NCBI RefSeq assembly: GCF_000687165.1
Contig: NZ_JMKU01000012.1
Location: 62,001 to 126,000, forward strand
Direction of reading: 5' to 3'
Length of the DNA: 64,000 nt
Source of the DNA: Paracidovorax oryzae ATCC 19882
Lineage (GTDB): Bacteria; Pseudomonadota; Gammaproteobacteria; Burkholderiales; Burkholderiaceae_C
The notes under the pieces: generated by a model
What the model saw: only the letters and a program-made list of their open reading frames with translations
Told to the model about the DNA's origin: nothing
Databases searched by the model: none
Part shown: in pieces, positions 18,222 through 26,953 of the stretch
Numbering within the stretch: the first letter of the stretch is position 1
Layout: every line of letters starts with the position of its first letter
Program-made: the position numbers and the translations under genes

Positions 18222-19142
18222 ATGACCGATACCACGCTCCATCCGCTGCCCCACGGCATCACCCTGCACTGCCGCACGCGCGGTGCGCCCGGATGCCCGG
18301 TCCTGGTCTTCCTGCACGGCTTCCCCGAAGGCGCCTTCATCTGGGACGGGATGCTGGAGCATTTCTCGCGCCCCGAGAACGGCGGCTACCGCTGCGTGGC
18401 GCCCTTCCTGCGCGGGTTCGCGCCTTCCAGCAGCCCGCAGGCCGTGGAGGCCTACCGGGCCAAACACCTCGTGCAGGACCTGGTGGCGCTCATAGAAGCG
18501 GAATGCGGCCCCGCCGCAGCCGGCGGCCGGCTCGCCGCACTGGTCGCGCACGACTGGGGCGGGGCGGTGGCCTGGAACCTGGCGAACCAGCGGCCCGACC
18601 TGCTGGAGCGCCTGGTGATCGTGAACTCGCCCCACCCCGGCACCTTCCTGCGGGAACTGCAGCACAGCCCGGAGCAGCAGAAGGCCAGCGAATACATGCA
18701 CTTCCTCTGCCGGCCCGATGCCGAGGCCCTGCTGGCGGAGGACGGCTACCGCCGGCTCTTCGGTTTCTTCGACCGCCCCGACGGGAGCGCACCCGGATGG
18801 CTCACGCCCGAACTGCGGGGCCGCTACCGCGCCACCTGGGACGAAGGCCTCGCGGGCCCCTGCAACTACTACCGGGCCAGCCCGATGCGTCCGCCTCGCG
18901 AAGGCGAGCCGCATGCCGCCGCCGTCGAACTGCCGGACGGCATGCTCGGCATCACCCGGCCCACCCTGGTGCTCTGGGGCCTGGAAGACCCGGCGCTGCG
19001 TCCGGGCCTGCTCGATGGCCTCGACCACTGGGTACCGGCACTGCGGCTGCGCACGGTGCCGGGCGCGTCGCACTGGCTGGTACATGAACAGCCGGACCGC
19101 GTGGCGAGCGAAATCGGGGATTTCCTGAAGGAGACGCGCTAG
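18222..19142 (+). CDS. alpha/beta hydrolase, epoxide-hydrolase-like
   Basis: This 306-residue alpha/beta-hydrolase shows the oxyanion HG motif in VLVFLHGFPEGAFIWDGML and a nucleophile elbow with aspartate, AHDWGGAVAWNLA. That is typical of epoxide hydrolases and haloalkane dehalogenases rather than serine esterases. The catalytic histidine is probably in GASHWLVHEQPD and a charge-relay acid in LVLWGLEDPAL. The substrate is unknown. I chose the ATG at 18222; a GTG at 18198 would add eight residues. It converges on the acyltransferase pair. Confidence 0.85.
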   Translation: MTDTTLHPLPHGITLHCRTRGAPGCPVLVFLHGFPEGAFIWDGMLEHFSRPENGGYRCVAPFLRGFAPSSSPQAVEAYRAKHLVQDLVALIEAECGPAAAGGRLAALVAHDWGGAVAWNLANQRPDLLERLVIVNSPHPGTFLRELQHSPEQQKASEYMHFLCRPDAEALLAEDGYRRLFGFFDRPDGSAPGWLTPELRGRYRATWDEGLAGPCNYYRASPMRPPREGEPHAAAVELPDGMLGITRPTLVLWGLEDPALRPGLLDGLDHWVPALRLRTVPGASHWLVHEQPDRVASEIGDFLKETR

Positions 19143-19184
19143 CAGCGGCGGCCGCTGCCAGGCCATGGCGGCGGCCACCCGGCT

Positions 19185-20057
19185 TCAGCGATAGACCGAC
19201 GGCTCGCCGGCCGGACGCGACTTGAAGCGCCGGTGCACCCAATAGTACTGGCCCGGCATGGTGTCGATCCACTGCTGCAGCTCGCGGTTCATGCGGGCGG
19301 TGTCGGCCTCGATGTCGTCGGTGGGATAGTTCTGCCAGGCCGGCATCATTTCCGCGCTGTAGCCGCGCGGCGTGATGCGGCCGATGAGCGGCACCACCTT
19401 GGCCCGGCCCAGCCGCGCGAAGCGGGAGAGCGAAGTGATGGTGGCGGCCGACATGCCGTAGAAGGGCACGAACACCGAATCGTTGGGCCCGAAATCCATG
19501 TCCGGCAGCAGGTACAGCAGCCCCCCCTTGCGCAGCCCGCTCAGGATGGGCTTGACGCCGTCGCCCCGGTTGAGCATGCGCACATTGCCGAAGCGCTGGC
19601 GGCCCGCGAAAAGCCAGGCATCGATGTCCGGATCGGGATGCGGCGTGAAGATGGAGGTGAAGGCCCTGTCGGTCTGCAGCGTGAGCGCGGTTCCCGCGGC
19701 GTCCATGCCCAGGAAATGCGGCGCCAGGATGATCGTGGGCATGTCGCCTTCCAGCTCATCGAGCGCGCCGTGGATCTCCAGGCGCTTTTCCACCACCGAC
19801 TGCGGCGCCATCCAGAGCCAGCTGCGGTCCAGCCAGGCCTGGCAGAAGCGCACGAAGGTCTCGCGTGCCCACGCCCTCCGCTGCCCGGCGCTGGCCTGAG
19901 GAAAACACAGTTCCAGGTTGCGCAGGGCCACCTTGCGCCGCGGCCTGGCCAGTACATAGATCACCTGCCCCAGCACCCAGCCCAGGGCCCGCAGCACGGG
20001 CAGGGGCAGGCGCGCGAGCACGCGCATGCAGGCGAGATTGAAGCGCCCCGCCGTCAT
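19185..20057 (-). CDS. LpxL/HtrB-family lysophospholipid acyltransferase
   Basis: This 290-residue protein belongs to the lipid A late acyltransferase family, which adds secondary acyl chains to Kdo2-lipid A at the inner membrane. The catalytic H-x4-D is in IILAPHFLGMDAAGTAL, and further conserved segments are GVKPILSGLRKGG, LLPDMDFG and YYWVHRRFK. An N-terminal hydrophobic segment (PVLRALGWVLGQVIYVLA) anchors it. The ATG at 20057 overlaps the stop of the upstream paralogue by 4 bases, so the two form an operon. Which lipid A position it acylates cannot be told from sequence. Confidence 0.9.
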   Translation of the reverse strand: MTAGRFNLACMRVLARLPLPVLRALGWVLGQVIYVLARPRRKVALRNLELCFPQASAGQRRAWARETFVRFCQAWLDRSWLWMAPQSVVEKRLEIHGALDELEGDMPTIILAPHFLGMDAAGTALTLQTDRAFTSIFTPHPDPDIDAWLFAGRQRFGNVRMLNRGDGVKPILSGLRKGGLLYLLPDMDFGPNDSVFVPFYGMSAATITSLSRFARLGRAKVVPLIGRITPRGYSAEMMPAWQNYPTDDIEADTARMNRELQQWIDTMPGQYYWVHRRFKSRPAGEPSVYR

Positions 20058-20917
20058 GCGTCCGCTCCCGGCGCGGCCTGCGTCGAAGCTTCGGCCCGCG
20101 GATGCTTGTAGCGCCCGTAGCCCCAGAGGTATTGGTCGGGAGAATGTCGGATGGTGCGTTCCATGGATTGGTTGATCTGCAGGACGGCAGTTTCGAGGGA
20201 AGAGGACAGCGGCTCGGCCAGGGGTTCGAAGTGCAGCACGTAACCCCGCCCGCCCGGCAGGCGCTCGCAGCGTGCCAGGATCACCGCGGCGCCGGTCTGC
20301 TGCACGAGGCGGGCAGCCAGGGTCATCGTATAGGCCGGCTGTCCGAAGAACGGCGACCACAGGCCCTGCCCCTCGGGCGGCACCTGGTCGGGCAGCAGGC
20401 CCACGGCCTCGCCGCGGCGCAGCGCCTTGATCATCTGCCGCACGCCCGAGAGCGCCGTGGGCACCGCCCGGATGCCGGGCCGGTCGCGCGCCGTGCGCAT
20501 GAGTTCGGCGAGCCAGGCCTGCCGGGCCGGACGGTAGAGCACCGTGAAGGGGCCGTGCTCAGGGGCCCAGCGCTGCGCGGCGATCTGCACGGACAGCTCG
20601 AAGCAGCCGATGTGCGGCGTCAGGAAGACGATGCCCCGGCCGGCTGCCCAGGCCTGCTCGACGTACGCCTCCCCCTCCATGCGGAAGGGCGGCGCCCCGG
20701 GATGCAGCCACAGGCGTGGCAACTCGGCCGCCATGCGGCCCGCATGGGCCACCGCACCGCGCACGCGCGCGAACGGGTAGCCGGCCAGGGAAGCGTTGGC
20801 GAGGAAGCGGCGACGGTAGGTGGGCGACGCGAGGAACGCGATCCAGCCCAGCACGGCGCCCAGCGCGTGGAGCGCGGCCAGTGGCCATCGGGCGAAGAAG
20901 CGGAACGCAGTGGGCAT
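20054..20917 (-). CDS. LpxL/HtrB-family acyltransferase, second copy
   Basis: This 287-residue homologue of the lipid A late acyltransferases carries the catalytic H-x4-E in IVFLTPHIGCFELSVQ. It also has RPARQAWLAELM, GVRQMIKALRRGEAVGLLPDQVP and SPDQYLWGYGRYK. It is clearly diverged from the downstream copy (APHFLGMD versus TPHIGCFE), so the pair is probably functionally split between two acylation steps. It is divergent from metK. Confidence 0.9.
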   Translation of the reverse strand: MPTAFRFFARWPLAALHALGAVLGWIAFLASPTYRRRFLANASLAGYPFARVRGAVAHAGRMAAELPRLWLHPGAPPFRMEGEAYVEQAWAAGRGIVFLTPHIGCFELSVQIAAQRWAPEHGPFTVLYRPARQAWLAELMRTARDRPGIRAVPTALSGVRQMIKALRRGEAVGLLPDQVPPEGQGLWSPFFGQPAYTMTLAARLVQQTGAAVILARCERLPGGRGYVLHFEPLAEPLSSSLETAVLQINQSMERTIRHSPDQYLWGYGRYKHPRAEASTQAAPGADA

Positions 20918-20936
20918 CGTGACAGATCCGTGTCGG

Positions 20937-20942
20937 TAGAAT
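20937..20942 (+). promoter_or_regulatory. -10 element of metK promoter
   Basis: TAGAAT at 20937-20942 matches the sigma-70 -10 at five of six positions. It predicts a start at about 20948-20950, the first bases of the SAM-II-type aptamer. No strong -35 hexamer is visible. Confidence 0.5.
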
Positions 20943-20948
20943 GGGGGG

Positions 20949-21004
20949 GTCGCTGAGTTAAATGAGCAACTTGCAGGGCGACGTTAAACAACTCTGCTAA
21001 AGCG
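20949..21004 (+). promoter_or_regulatory. SAM-II-type S-adenosylmethionine riboswitch upstream of metK
   Basis: The leader of metK contains an H-type pseudoknot with the SAM-II layout. P1 is GTCGC (20949-20953) pairing with GCGAC (20978-20982). The loop carries TGAGTTAAATGAG and CTTGCAG. The 3' part carries CGTTAAACAA and CTGCTAAAG. Loop GCAG (20973-20976) can pair with CTGC (20994-20997) to make the second stem. The CTTGCAG, CGTTAAACAA and GCTAAA blocks match what I know of the SAM-II consensus. SAM binding would repress metK, the SAM synthetase gene. The aptamer ends about 55 bases before the ribosome-binding site, so the expression platform is not obvious; CTCC at 21015-21018 could pair with GGAG at 21060-21063. 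Confidence 0.82.
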
Positions 21005-21072
21005 TTCGCCACGGCTCCACAAGGCTGAGGGCAACGCCCCAAAATGCCAAAAAAGCACAGGAGTTTATTCAA

Positions 21073-22254
21073 ATGGCGAACGACTTTCTCTTCACGTCGG
21101 AATCGGTGTCCGAAGGCCACCCCGACAAGGTGGCGGACCAGATCTCCGACGCCATCCTCGACGCGATCTTCCGCGAAGACCCCCGCAGCCGCGTGGCCGC
21201 CGAGACGCTGACCAACACCGGCCTCGTCGTCCTGGCCGGCGAGATCACCACCAATGCCCACGTGGACTACATCCAGGTGGCACGCGACACCATCAAGCGC
21301 ATCGGCTACGACAACACCGACTACGGCATCGATTACAAGGGCTGCGCGGTGCTCGTGGCCTACGACAAGCAGAGCAACGACATCGCCCAGGGCGTGGACC
21401 ACGCCAGCGACGACCACCTGAACACCGGTGCCGGCGACCAGGGCCTGATGTTCGGCTACGCCTGCGACGAGACGCCCGAGCTGATGCCCGCGCCCATCTA
21501 CTACGCGCACCGCCTCGTCGAGCGCCAGGCCCAGCTGCGCAAGGATGGCCGCCTGCCCTTCCTGCGCCCGGACGCCAAGAGCCAGGTGACGATGCGCTAC
21601 GTGGACGGCAAGCCCCACAGCATCGACACGGTGGTGCTCTCCACCCAGCACCATCCCGACCAGTCCGAGACCGCCACCAAAATGAAGGCCAGCTTCATCG
21701 AGGCGGTGATCGAGGAGATCATCAAGCCCGTGCTCCCCAAGGAGTGGCTGCAGGACACGAAATACCTGATCAACCCCACGGGCCGTTTCGTCATCGGCGG
21801 CCCGCAAGGCGATTGCGGCCTCACGGGCCGCAAGATCATCGTGGACACCTACGGCGGCGCCTGCCCGCACGGTGGCGGCGCTTTCAGCGGCAAGGATCCG
21901 ACGAAGGTCGACCGCTCGGCCGCCTACGCCGCGCGCTACGTGGCCAAGAACATCGTGGCCGCGGGCCTGGCGCGCCAGTGCCAGATCCAGGTGAGCTACG
22001 CCATCGGCGTGGCCCGCCCGATCAACGTCACGGTGTACACCGAAGGCACGGGCGTGATCCCCGACGACAAGATCGCCGCACTGGTGCAGGAGCATTTCGA
22101 CCTGCGCCCCAAGGGCATCATCCAGATGCTCGACCTGCTGCGCCCGATCTACGAAAAGACCGCCGCCTACGGCCACTTCGGCCGCGAGGAACCCGAGTTC
22201 ACCTGGGAAAAGACGGACAAAGCCCAAGCGCTGCGAGCAGCGGCCGGGCTGTAA
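21073..22254 (+). CDS. metK: S-adenosylmethionine synthetase
   Basis: MetK makes S-adenosylmethionine from methionine and ATP. The 393-residue protein contains the signatures [32 protein letters not shown] and [16 protein letters not shown], the last being the phosphate-binding glycine-rich loop. Length is normal. A good AGGAG site at 21059-21063 precedes the ATG at 21073. The upstream SAM-II-type riboswitch implies feedback repression by its product. Confidence 0.98.
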   Translation: MANDFLFTSESVSEGHPDKVADQISDAILDAIFREDPRSRVAAETLTNTGLVVLAGEITTNAHVDYIQVARDTIKRIGYDNTDYGIDYKGCAVLVAYDKQSNDIAQGVDHASDDHLNTGAGDQGLMFGYACDETPELMPAPIYYAHRLVERQAQLRKDGRLPFLRPDAKSQVTMRYVDGKPHSIDTVVLSTQHHPDQSETATKMKASFIEAVIEEIIKPVLPKEWLQDTKYLINPTGRFVIGGPQGDCGLTGRKIIVDTYGGACPHGGGAFSGKDPTKVDRSAAYAARYVAKNIVAAGLARQCQIQVSYAIGVARPINVTVYTEGTGVIPDDKIAALVQEHFDLRPKGIIQMLDLLRPIYEKTAAYGHFGREEPEFTWEKTDKAQALRAAAGL

Positions 22255-22291
22255 AGCCCGGCGCTTGGCCTCAGGCCAAGCCTTGGGCTTT
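22253..22291 (+). terminator. long hairpin overlapping the metK stop
   Basis: AAAGCCC (22253-22259) pairs with GGGCTTT (22285-22291), and inside it GCTTGGCC (22263-22270) pairs with GGCCAAGC (22274-22281) around a TCA loop. The stem begins within the metK TAA and ends in TTTG. It could terminate or protect the metK mRNA. The T tract is short. Confidence 0.5.
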
Positions 22292-22380
22292 GCGGCGCAG
22301 GCTCATATCGCGAAGCGATGTGAAGGCACGCAGGGCCGTGCCGAAGCCACAAGGCCTCCCCGCCATTCACCGCACTCCGC
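22292..22380 (+). other. structured region downstream of metK
   Basis: Two further hairpins follow the first: CATATCGC (22304-22311) with GCGATGTG (22315-22322), and GGCAC (22325-22329) with GTGCC (22338-22342). With the flanking stems this makes four hairpins in about 160 bases of 3' untranslated sequence. I do not recognise a known RNA family and see no convincing coding sequence. Confidence 0.35.
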
Positions 22381-22414
22381 AAAGCCGCCGCCCCGCCAGG
22401 TCCGGCGGCTTTTT
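22381..22414 (+). terminator. intrinsic terminator downstream of metK
   Basis: AAAGCCGCC (22381-22389) and GGCGGCTTT (22404-22412) form a 9-bp stem followed by T residues to 22414. It is a good rho-independent terminator for the metK transcript, 127 bases past the stop codon. Confidence 0.8.
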
Positions 22415-22551
22415 CGTTGCGCGCGCTCCTACACCCGCAATCACGGCATGCCGACGGCGCCACGCACGGCCGCTGGCGATGATCGATGCACCCGACGCCG
22501 AAAGCGCCCTCACCGGCCCGGCGGCGGCTTCATCGTCAACGGAGCGACACC

Positions 22552-22737
22552 ATGCTGAAGTACGCCATCATTTTCGCCATCATCTCCCTCATCGCCGGCG
22601 CGCTCGGCTTCAGCGGCGTGGCCGCGGGCGCGGCAGGCATCGCCAAGATCCTGTTCTTTCTGTTCCTCGTGGTCGCGGTCATCTTCATCGTGCTGGCCGT
22701 GCTCGGCGTGGGCGCGGCGCGCAGTGTGATGAAGTAA
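22552..22737 (+). CDS. DUF1328 (YtjA-type) small membrane protein
   Basis: This 61-residue protein starts [20 protein letters not shown] and consists of two hydrophobic segments (about residues 5-27 and 32-55) separated by GAAGIAKI. That is the pattern of the DUF1328/YtjA family of small inner-membrane proteins. An ACGGAG ribosome-binding site lies just upstream. In related bacteria such genes are often stress-induced, but nothing here shows that directly. It stands alone between the metK terminator and the NAD operon. Confidence 0.85.
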   Translation: MLKYAIIFAIISLIAGALGFSGVAAGAAGIAKILFFLFLVVAVIFIVLAVLGVGAARSVMK

Positions 22738-22791
22738 CCGCCCTGGCGCTCCTGCGGCCGCAACACGGCGGCCCCAGGTCCAGCCAGCCCG

Positions 22792-22850
22792 GCATGCCCG
22801 GTCCGCGTTGTCCCTCGCCACATTCGGGGGACAACGCGGACCGGGCATGC
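22792..22850. repeat. perfect 23-bp inverted repeat
   Basis: Arms 22792-22814 and 22828-22850 are perfect reverse complements (23 bases each, beginning GCATGCCCGG and ending CCGGGCATGC). They enclose a 13-base loop in which two more C-G pairs are possible. It lies 55 bases past the DUF1328 stop. It could be a factor-dependent terminator or a mobile or structural repeat. The downstream GTGTTTATGG is not a proper U tract. Confidence 0.8.
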
Positions 22851-22929
22851 GTGTTTATGGCACAGCGTCCCGCCGGGACAAAGGCTCAGAAGGCGGGCGC
22901 CCGTTGCACCTGATTACCAATCCGCGTCA

Positions 22930-22952
22930 GTTAGTTGCGTAAATAAACTAAC
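22930..22952 (+). promoter_or_regulatory. palindromic operator of the NAD salvage operon
   Basis: GTTAGTT (22930-22936) and AACTAAC (22946-22952) are perfect inverted repeats with a 9-base spacer. The left arm overlaps the start of a -35-like TTGCGT (22935-22940). A TAGAAT -10 follows at 22957-22962 with a 16-base spacer, and the first gene starts at 22996. A dimeric repressor bound here would block RNA polymerase. TTAGT/ACTAA-type palindromes upstream of NAD genes suggest an NrtR-like regulator. That assignment is inference, and no regulator gene is in the window. Confidence 0.65.
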
Positions 22953-22995
22953 AAACTAGAATGACCTCATCGCACCTTCTTCCCAGGACACAGCC

Positions 22996-23862
22996 ATGAC
23001 CCGCTTCTCCACCCCGCTGCACCTGCTGGCCATCGATCCCCAGAACGATTTCTGCGACCTGCCCGCGGACTGGTGTCCCGCCGATCCTGCCAGCGGTACG
23101 CGCCTGGCGCCTTCGCTGCCCGTGGCCGGCGCGCACGCCGACATGCAGAGGCTGGCGGCATTCGTGCGGCGTGTGGCCAGCCGCCTGGACGCGGTGACCG
23201 TCACGCTGGATTCGCACCAGCGCTACGACGTGGCCCATCCGCTCTTCTGGACGGCGCCCGCAGGCGGGGAGGTGCAGCCCTTCACGCCGATCACCGCCGC
23301 ACAGGTGCGCGACGGCACCTTCCTTCCGCGCGATGCCGGAGCGTTGCCCCGCGTGCTGGCATACCTGGACGCGCTGGAGGCCCAGGGCCGCTACACCCTC
23401 ATGGTGTGGCCTGTGCACTGCGAGATCGGAAGCTGGGGCCACGGCGTGCATGCCGAGGTTCTGGCGGCCTGCGCACAGTGGCAGGCCGTGCGCGGAGAGG
23501 CCGTGCAGGCCGTGTTCAAGGGCATGAACCCCTGGACCGAACACTACAGCGCGATCGAGGCCGAGGTGCCCGACCCGCAGGACCCGGCGACCGCGCTCAA
23601 CGTCCCGCTGCTGGAGCGCCTGGGTGCAGCGGAGTGCCTGGTGATCGCCGGCGAGGCCAGCAGCCACTGCGTGCGCGCCACCACCGAGCACATCGTGCGG
23701 CACCTGCCGCGCCTGCAGCCGGGCTGGACGCCGGAGCGCGTCGTGCTGCTGACCGACTGCATGAGCCCGGTGCGCGGCTTCGAAAGCCAGCATGGCGCCT
23801 TCCTGGAAGCGATGCGCGCGCAGGGCGTGCGGCTCGCGGCTGCGGACGACATCGCGGCCTGA
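22996..23862 (+). CDS. pncA: nicotinamidase-like cysteine hydrolase
   Basis: This is an isochorismatase-superfamily cysteine hydrolase of 288 residues. In this operon it most likely deamidates nicotinamide to nicotinate for NAD salvage. The catalytic Asp is in [12 protein letters not shown] (about D14), the Lys in [16 protein letters not shown] and the nucleophilic Cys in [13 protein letters not shown]. It is longer than E. coli PncA (213 residues), with insertions in the first half, so other amide substrates remain possible. It is the first gene after the palindromic operator and is followed 56 bases later by pncB. Confidence 0.8.
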   Translation: MTRFSTPLHLLAIDPQNDFCDLPADWCPADPASGTRLAPSLPVAGAHADMQRLAAFVRRVASRLDAVTVTLDSHQRYDVAHPLFWTAPAGGEVQPFTPITAAQVRDGTFLPRDAGALPRVLAYLDALEAQGRYTLMVWPVHCEIGSWGHGVHAEVLAACAQWQAVRGEAVQAVFKGMNPWTEHYSAIEAEVPDPQDPATALNVPLLERLGAAECLVIAGEASSHCVRATTEHIVRHLPRLQPGWTPERVVLLTDCMSPVRGFESQHGAFLEAMRAQGVRLAAADDIAA

Positions 23863-23918
23863 CGCGGGCTGCCCGGCCTTCTTTCCATCACCCACCGCCT
23901 TCCAGGGAGCACGCACGC

Positions 23919-25115
23919 ATGGCACCGATCATCCAGAGCCTGCTGGACACCGACCTCTACAAGTTCACCATGTGGCAGGCGCTGCTGCACCGCCACCCGC
24001 AGACGCAGGCCGAATACCGCTTCGTCTGCCGCAACGCACCGGCATTTCCGCTCGCGGAGCTGCTGCCGCAGGTCAACGCGGAACTCGACGCCCTGTGCGC
24101 CCTGCGCTTTTCCCCGGACGAACTGGCCTACCTCGGCGGGCTGCGCTACATCAAGAGCGACTTCGTGGATTTCCTGCGCATCTTCCAGTTCCAGCGCGCC
24201 TTCATCGAGGCGCGGGCGGAAGGGGAGCAGCTGTCGATCGTGGCGCGCGGGCCGCAGGTCCATGTGATGGGCTTCGAGATTTTCGTGCTGGCCATCGTGA
24301 ACGAGCTGTATTTCCGCCGGCTCGGCGGTGGCACGGATGTGCTGCAGGAAGGCCGCCGCCGGCTGGCCGCGAAAATCGCGCGGGTGCAGGCGCTGGCTGC
24401 AGAGGCGCCGCGTGCCCATCCGTTCGAGATGTTCGACTTCGGCCTGCGCCGGCGCTACAGCGCCACCTGGCAGCGCGAGGTGGTGCAGACGTTCGCCATG
24501 CAGGCCCCGCAATGGTTCAAGGGCACGTCGAACGTGCTGCTGGCCCGCGACCTGCAGCTGGTGCCTATCGGCACCATGGCCCATGAGTACCTGCAGAGCT
24601 ACCAGGCCCTGGGCGTGCGGCTGCGCGATTTCCAGAAGGCGGCGCTGGAGGACTGGGTGCAGGAATACCGCGGCGACCTCGGCATCGCGCTCACCGACAC
24701 GGTCGGCATGGACGCCTTCCTCGCGGATTTCGACCTGTACTTCGCCAAGCTTTTCGACGGCCTGCGGCACGACTCGGGCGATCCGGTCGCCTGGGGCGAG
24801 AAGGCCCTGGCGCACTATGCGCGGCTGCGCATCGACCCTCACGGCAAGCGGCTGGTGTTTTCCGACGGGCTCGACGTGGAGCGCGCCCTGGCGCTCCATC
24901 GCCACTTCGGCGACCGCGTGCAACTGGGCTTCGGCATCGGCACGCAGCTCAGCAATGACCTGGGGCCGCGCCCGCTCAACATCGTCATGAAGATCGTGCG
25001 TGCCAATGGCCAGCCGGTCGCGAAACTGTCCGACAGCCCGGGCAAGACGCTGTGCGACGATGAAACCTACCTCGCCTACCTGCGGCAGGTGTTCAGCCTG
25101 CCGCGCGAGCCCTGA
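23919..25115 (+). CDS. pncB: nicotinate phosphoribosyltransferase
   Basis: PncB converts nicotinate and PRPP to nicotinate mononucleotide with ATP hydrolysis (Preiss-Handler salvage). The 398-residue protein starts [20 protein letters not shown], the conserved substrate-binding N-terminus. It contains [12 protein letters not shown] (around the regulatory region), [49 protein letters not shown] and [12 protein letters not shown]. An AGGGAG ribosome-binding site precedes the ATG. The enzyme supplies the product used by the downstream genes. Confidence 0.96.
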   Translation: MAPIIQSLLDTDLYKFTMWQALLHRHPQTQAEYRFVCRNAPAFPLAELLPQVNAELDALCALRFSPDELAYLGGLRYIKSDFVDFLRIFQFQRAFIEARAEGEQLSIVARGPQVHVMGFEIFVLAIVNELYFRRLGGGTDVLQEGRRRLAAKIARVQALAAEAPRAHPFEMFDFGLRRRYSATWQREVVQTFAMQAPQWFKGTSNVLLARDLQLVPIGTMAHEYLQSYQALGVRLRDFQKAALEDWVQEYRGDLGIALTDTVGMDAFLADFDLYFAKLFDGLRHDSGDPVAWGEKALAHYARLRIDPHGKRLVFSDGLDVERALALHRHFGDRVQLGFGIGTQLSNDLGPRPLNIVMKIVRANGQPVAKLSDSPGKTLCDDETYLAYLRQVFSLPREP

Positions 25116-25163
25116 CCACTTCCGCCCTTTCGCTTTTCCCCCAACAACGTCCAAGGAAACGAC

Positions 25164-26864
25164 ATGCTCCGTATCACCCTTGCCCAGCTCAACCTCACCG
25201 TGGGCGACATCGAAGGCAACGTGCAGCGGATGACCGACGCGGCCCGGCAGGCGGCGCAGGCCAGCGCCGACCTGGTGGTGTTCACCGAACTGGCGCTGTG
25301 CGGGTACTACCCCGGCGACATGCTGGAAGAGGCCGGCTTCATGGAACGCGTGGATGCCGGGATCGCCGCGCTGCAGGACGCCTCTCGCGCCACGCCGGGG
25401 CTCCACTGGGTGGTGGGCACCCCCACGCGTGCGCAGGGCCCCGGCAAGCGCCTGCACAACAGCCTGCTGGTGCTGCGGGACGGCGAGGTCCGCCTCACCT
25501 ACGCCAAGCAGCTGCTGCCCACCTACAACATCTTCGACGAACGCCGCCACTTCGAGCCCGGCCCCGACGTCGCGCGGGTGCTGCGCATCGGCCACGCGCA
25601 GATCGGCTTCCTGGTCTGCGAGGACGGCTGGAACGACACCGTGGCCGACTACGCCACCAACCCCTTCCAGCGCCTGGCCGATGCCGCGCCGGACCTGGTG
25701 GTGAGCATCAATGCCAGCCCCAGCCATATCGGCAAGCGCGAGGTCCGGCACCAGGTCTTCGGCGACGCCGCGCGGCGCCACGGCCTGCCCGTGGTCTATG
25801 TGAACCAGGTCGGCGGCCAGGACCAGATCGTCTATGACGGGGCATCGTTCGCGGCGGAGCCGGAGGCGGGCGTGGTCTTCGAGGCGCCGCGGTTCGCCGA
25901 GGACGTGCGCACCCTGTGCCTGGAGGACGGGCGCTTCCGCTCCGTGGATGGGGGCGCCCTGCCGCACGTTCCGCGGGAGGGCCTGCCCACGATGGATTTC
26001 TACCGCCAGCAGATCGTGCTCGGCCTGCGCGACTACGCGCGGCGCTGCGGCTTCGGGCAGGTGGTGGTCGGCAGTTCGGGCGGCATCGACAGCGCCCTGA
26101 CCCTGGCGCTCGCCGCCGAAGCGATGGGCCCGGAGAACGTGGTGGCGGTGACCATGCCCTCGCGCTTTTCATCCAGCGGGTCGGTGGACGATTCGGTGGC
26201 CCTCTGCCGCAACCTCGGCATCCGGCTGCACACCCATCCCATCGCGGACCTCGTGGCGGGCTATGCCGCGCAGTTCGAGGCCAGCTTCGGCCAGCCGCTC
26301 GAAGGGCTGCCGCTGGAGAACCTGCAGGCGCGCATCCGCGGCACCATCCTGATGGAATACTCGAACGCCTTCGGGCATCTGCTGCTCACCACGGGCAACA
26401 AGTCGGAGATTTCGGTGGGCTACTGCACGCTCTATGGCGACACGAACGGCGGCCTGGGACTGCTGGGCGACCTCTACAAGACCGAAGTGTTCGAGCTGTC
26501 CCGCCACGTCAACGCGCACGCCGGCCGCGAACTGATTCCCCAGGCCATCATCGACAAGGAGCCGTCGGCCGAACTGGCTCCCGGCCAGCGGGACGTGGAC
26601 AGCCTGCCGCCCTATCCGGTGCTGGACCAGGTGCTCAAGCTCCTGATCGAAGGCGAAGGCCTCTCGCATGCAGAGTATGCCGACGCGCGCGACTTCGCCG
26701 CCCGCCTGCAGCATGACGAGGCCGGCCGCGCGCTGGTACACCGGGTGCGCCGGATGATCGCGCGCAACGAGTACAAGCGCCGGCAGGCGCCGCCCATCCT
26801 GCGCGTGCGTGCCAAGGCGTTCGGCAACGGCCGGCAGATGCCGATCGCGGCGAAGTACGCCTGA
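25164..26864 (+). CDS. nadE: glutamine-dependent NAD+ synthetase
   Basis: NadE amidates nicotinate adenine dinucleotide to NAD+ using glutamine. The 566-residue protein has an N-terminal nitrilase-type glutaminase domain (about residues 1-260), with the Glu-Lys-Cys triad in VVFTELALCGYYPGD, YAKQLLPTYNIFDERR and FLVCEDGWND. The C-terminal NAD synthetase domain has the PP-loop SSGGIDSALTL (about 303-313), TTGNKSEISVGYCTLYGD and IIDKEPSAEL. It is the third gene of the salvage operon. Confidence 0.96.
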   Translation: MLRITLAQLNLTVGDIEGNVQRMTDAARQAAQASADLVVFTELALCGYYPGDMLEEAGFMERVDAGIAALQDASRATPGLHWVVGTPTRAQGPGKRLHNSLLVLRDGEVRLTYAKQLLPTYNIFDERRHFEPGPDVARVLRIGHAQIGFLVCEDGWNDTVADYATNPFQRLADAAPDLVVSINASPSHIGKREVRHQVFGDAARRHGLPVVYVNQVGGQDQIVYDGASFAAEPEAGVVFEAPRFAEDVRTLCLEDGRFRSVDGGALPHVPREGLPTMDFYRQQIVLGLRDYARRCGFGQVVVGSSGGIDSALTLALAAEAMGPENVVAVTMPSRFSSSGSVDDSVALCRNLGIRLHTHPIADLVAGYAAQFEASFGQPLEGLPLENLQARIRGTILMEYSNAFGHLLLTTGNKSEISVGYCTLYGDTNGGLGLLGDLYKTEVFELSRHVNAHAGRELIPQAIIDKEPSAELAPGQRDVDSLPPYPVLDQVLKLLIEGEGLSHAEYADARDFAARLQHDEAGRALVHRVRRMIARNEYKRRQAPPILRVRAKAFGNGRQMPIAAKYA

Positions 26865-26953
26865 CCGCGCCGGCGCGGCTACATTTGCCGCAGTGGCCCC
26901 GCAGCCCCGCCGGGCACCTTCCGCCCGCGGGCTCCCTCATCGCATCCGCATCC

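Noticed and set aside
20949-21004. SAH riboswitch rather than SAM-II
   Set aside because: SAH riboswitches are common upstream of ahcY in related bacteria, but the pseudoknot layout and conserved blocks here fit SAM-II and not the SAH consensus.
21044-21072. Upstream ATG in the metK leader that could start a leader peptide
   Set aside because: It is out of frame with metK, has no well-spaced ribosome-binding site and reads into low-complexity sequence.
23544-25967. 807-residue open frame antisense to pncA-pncB-nadE
   Set aside because: It covers three well-supported enzymes on the other strand and reads as low-complexity His/Arg/Ala sequence.
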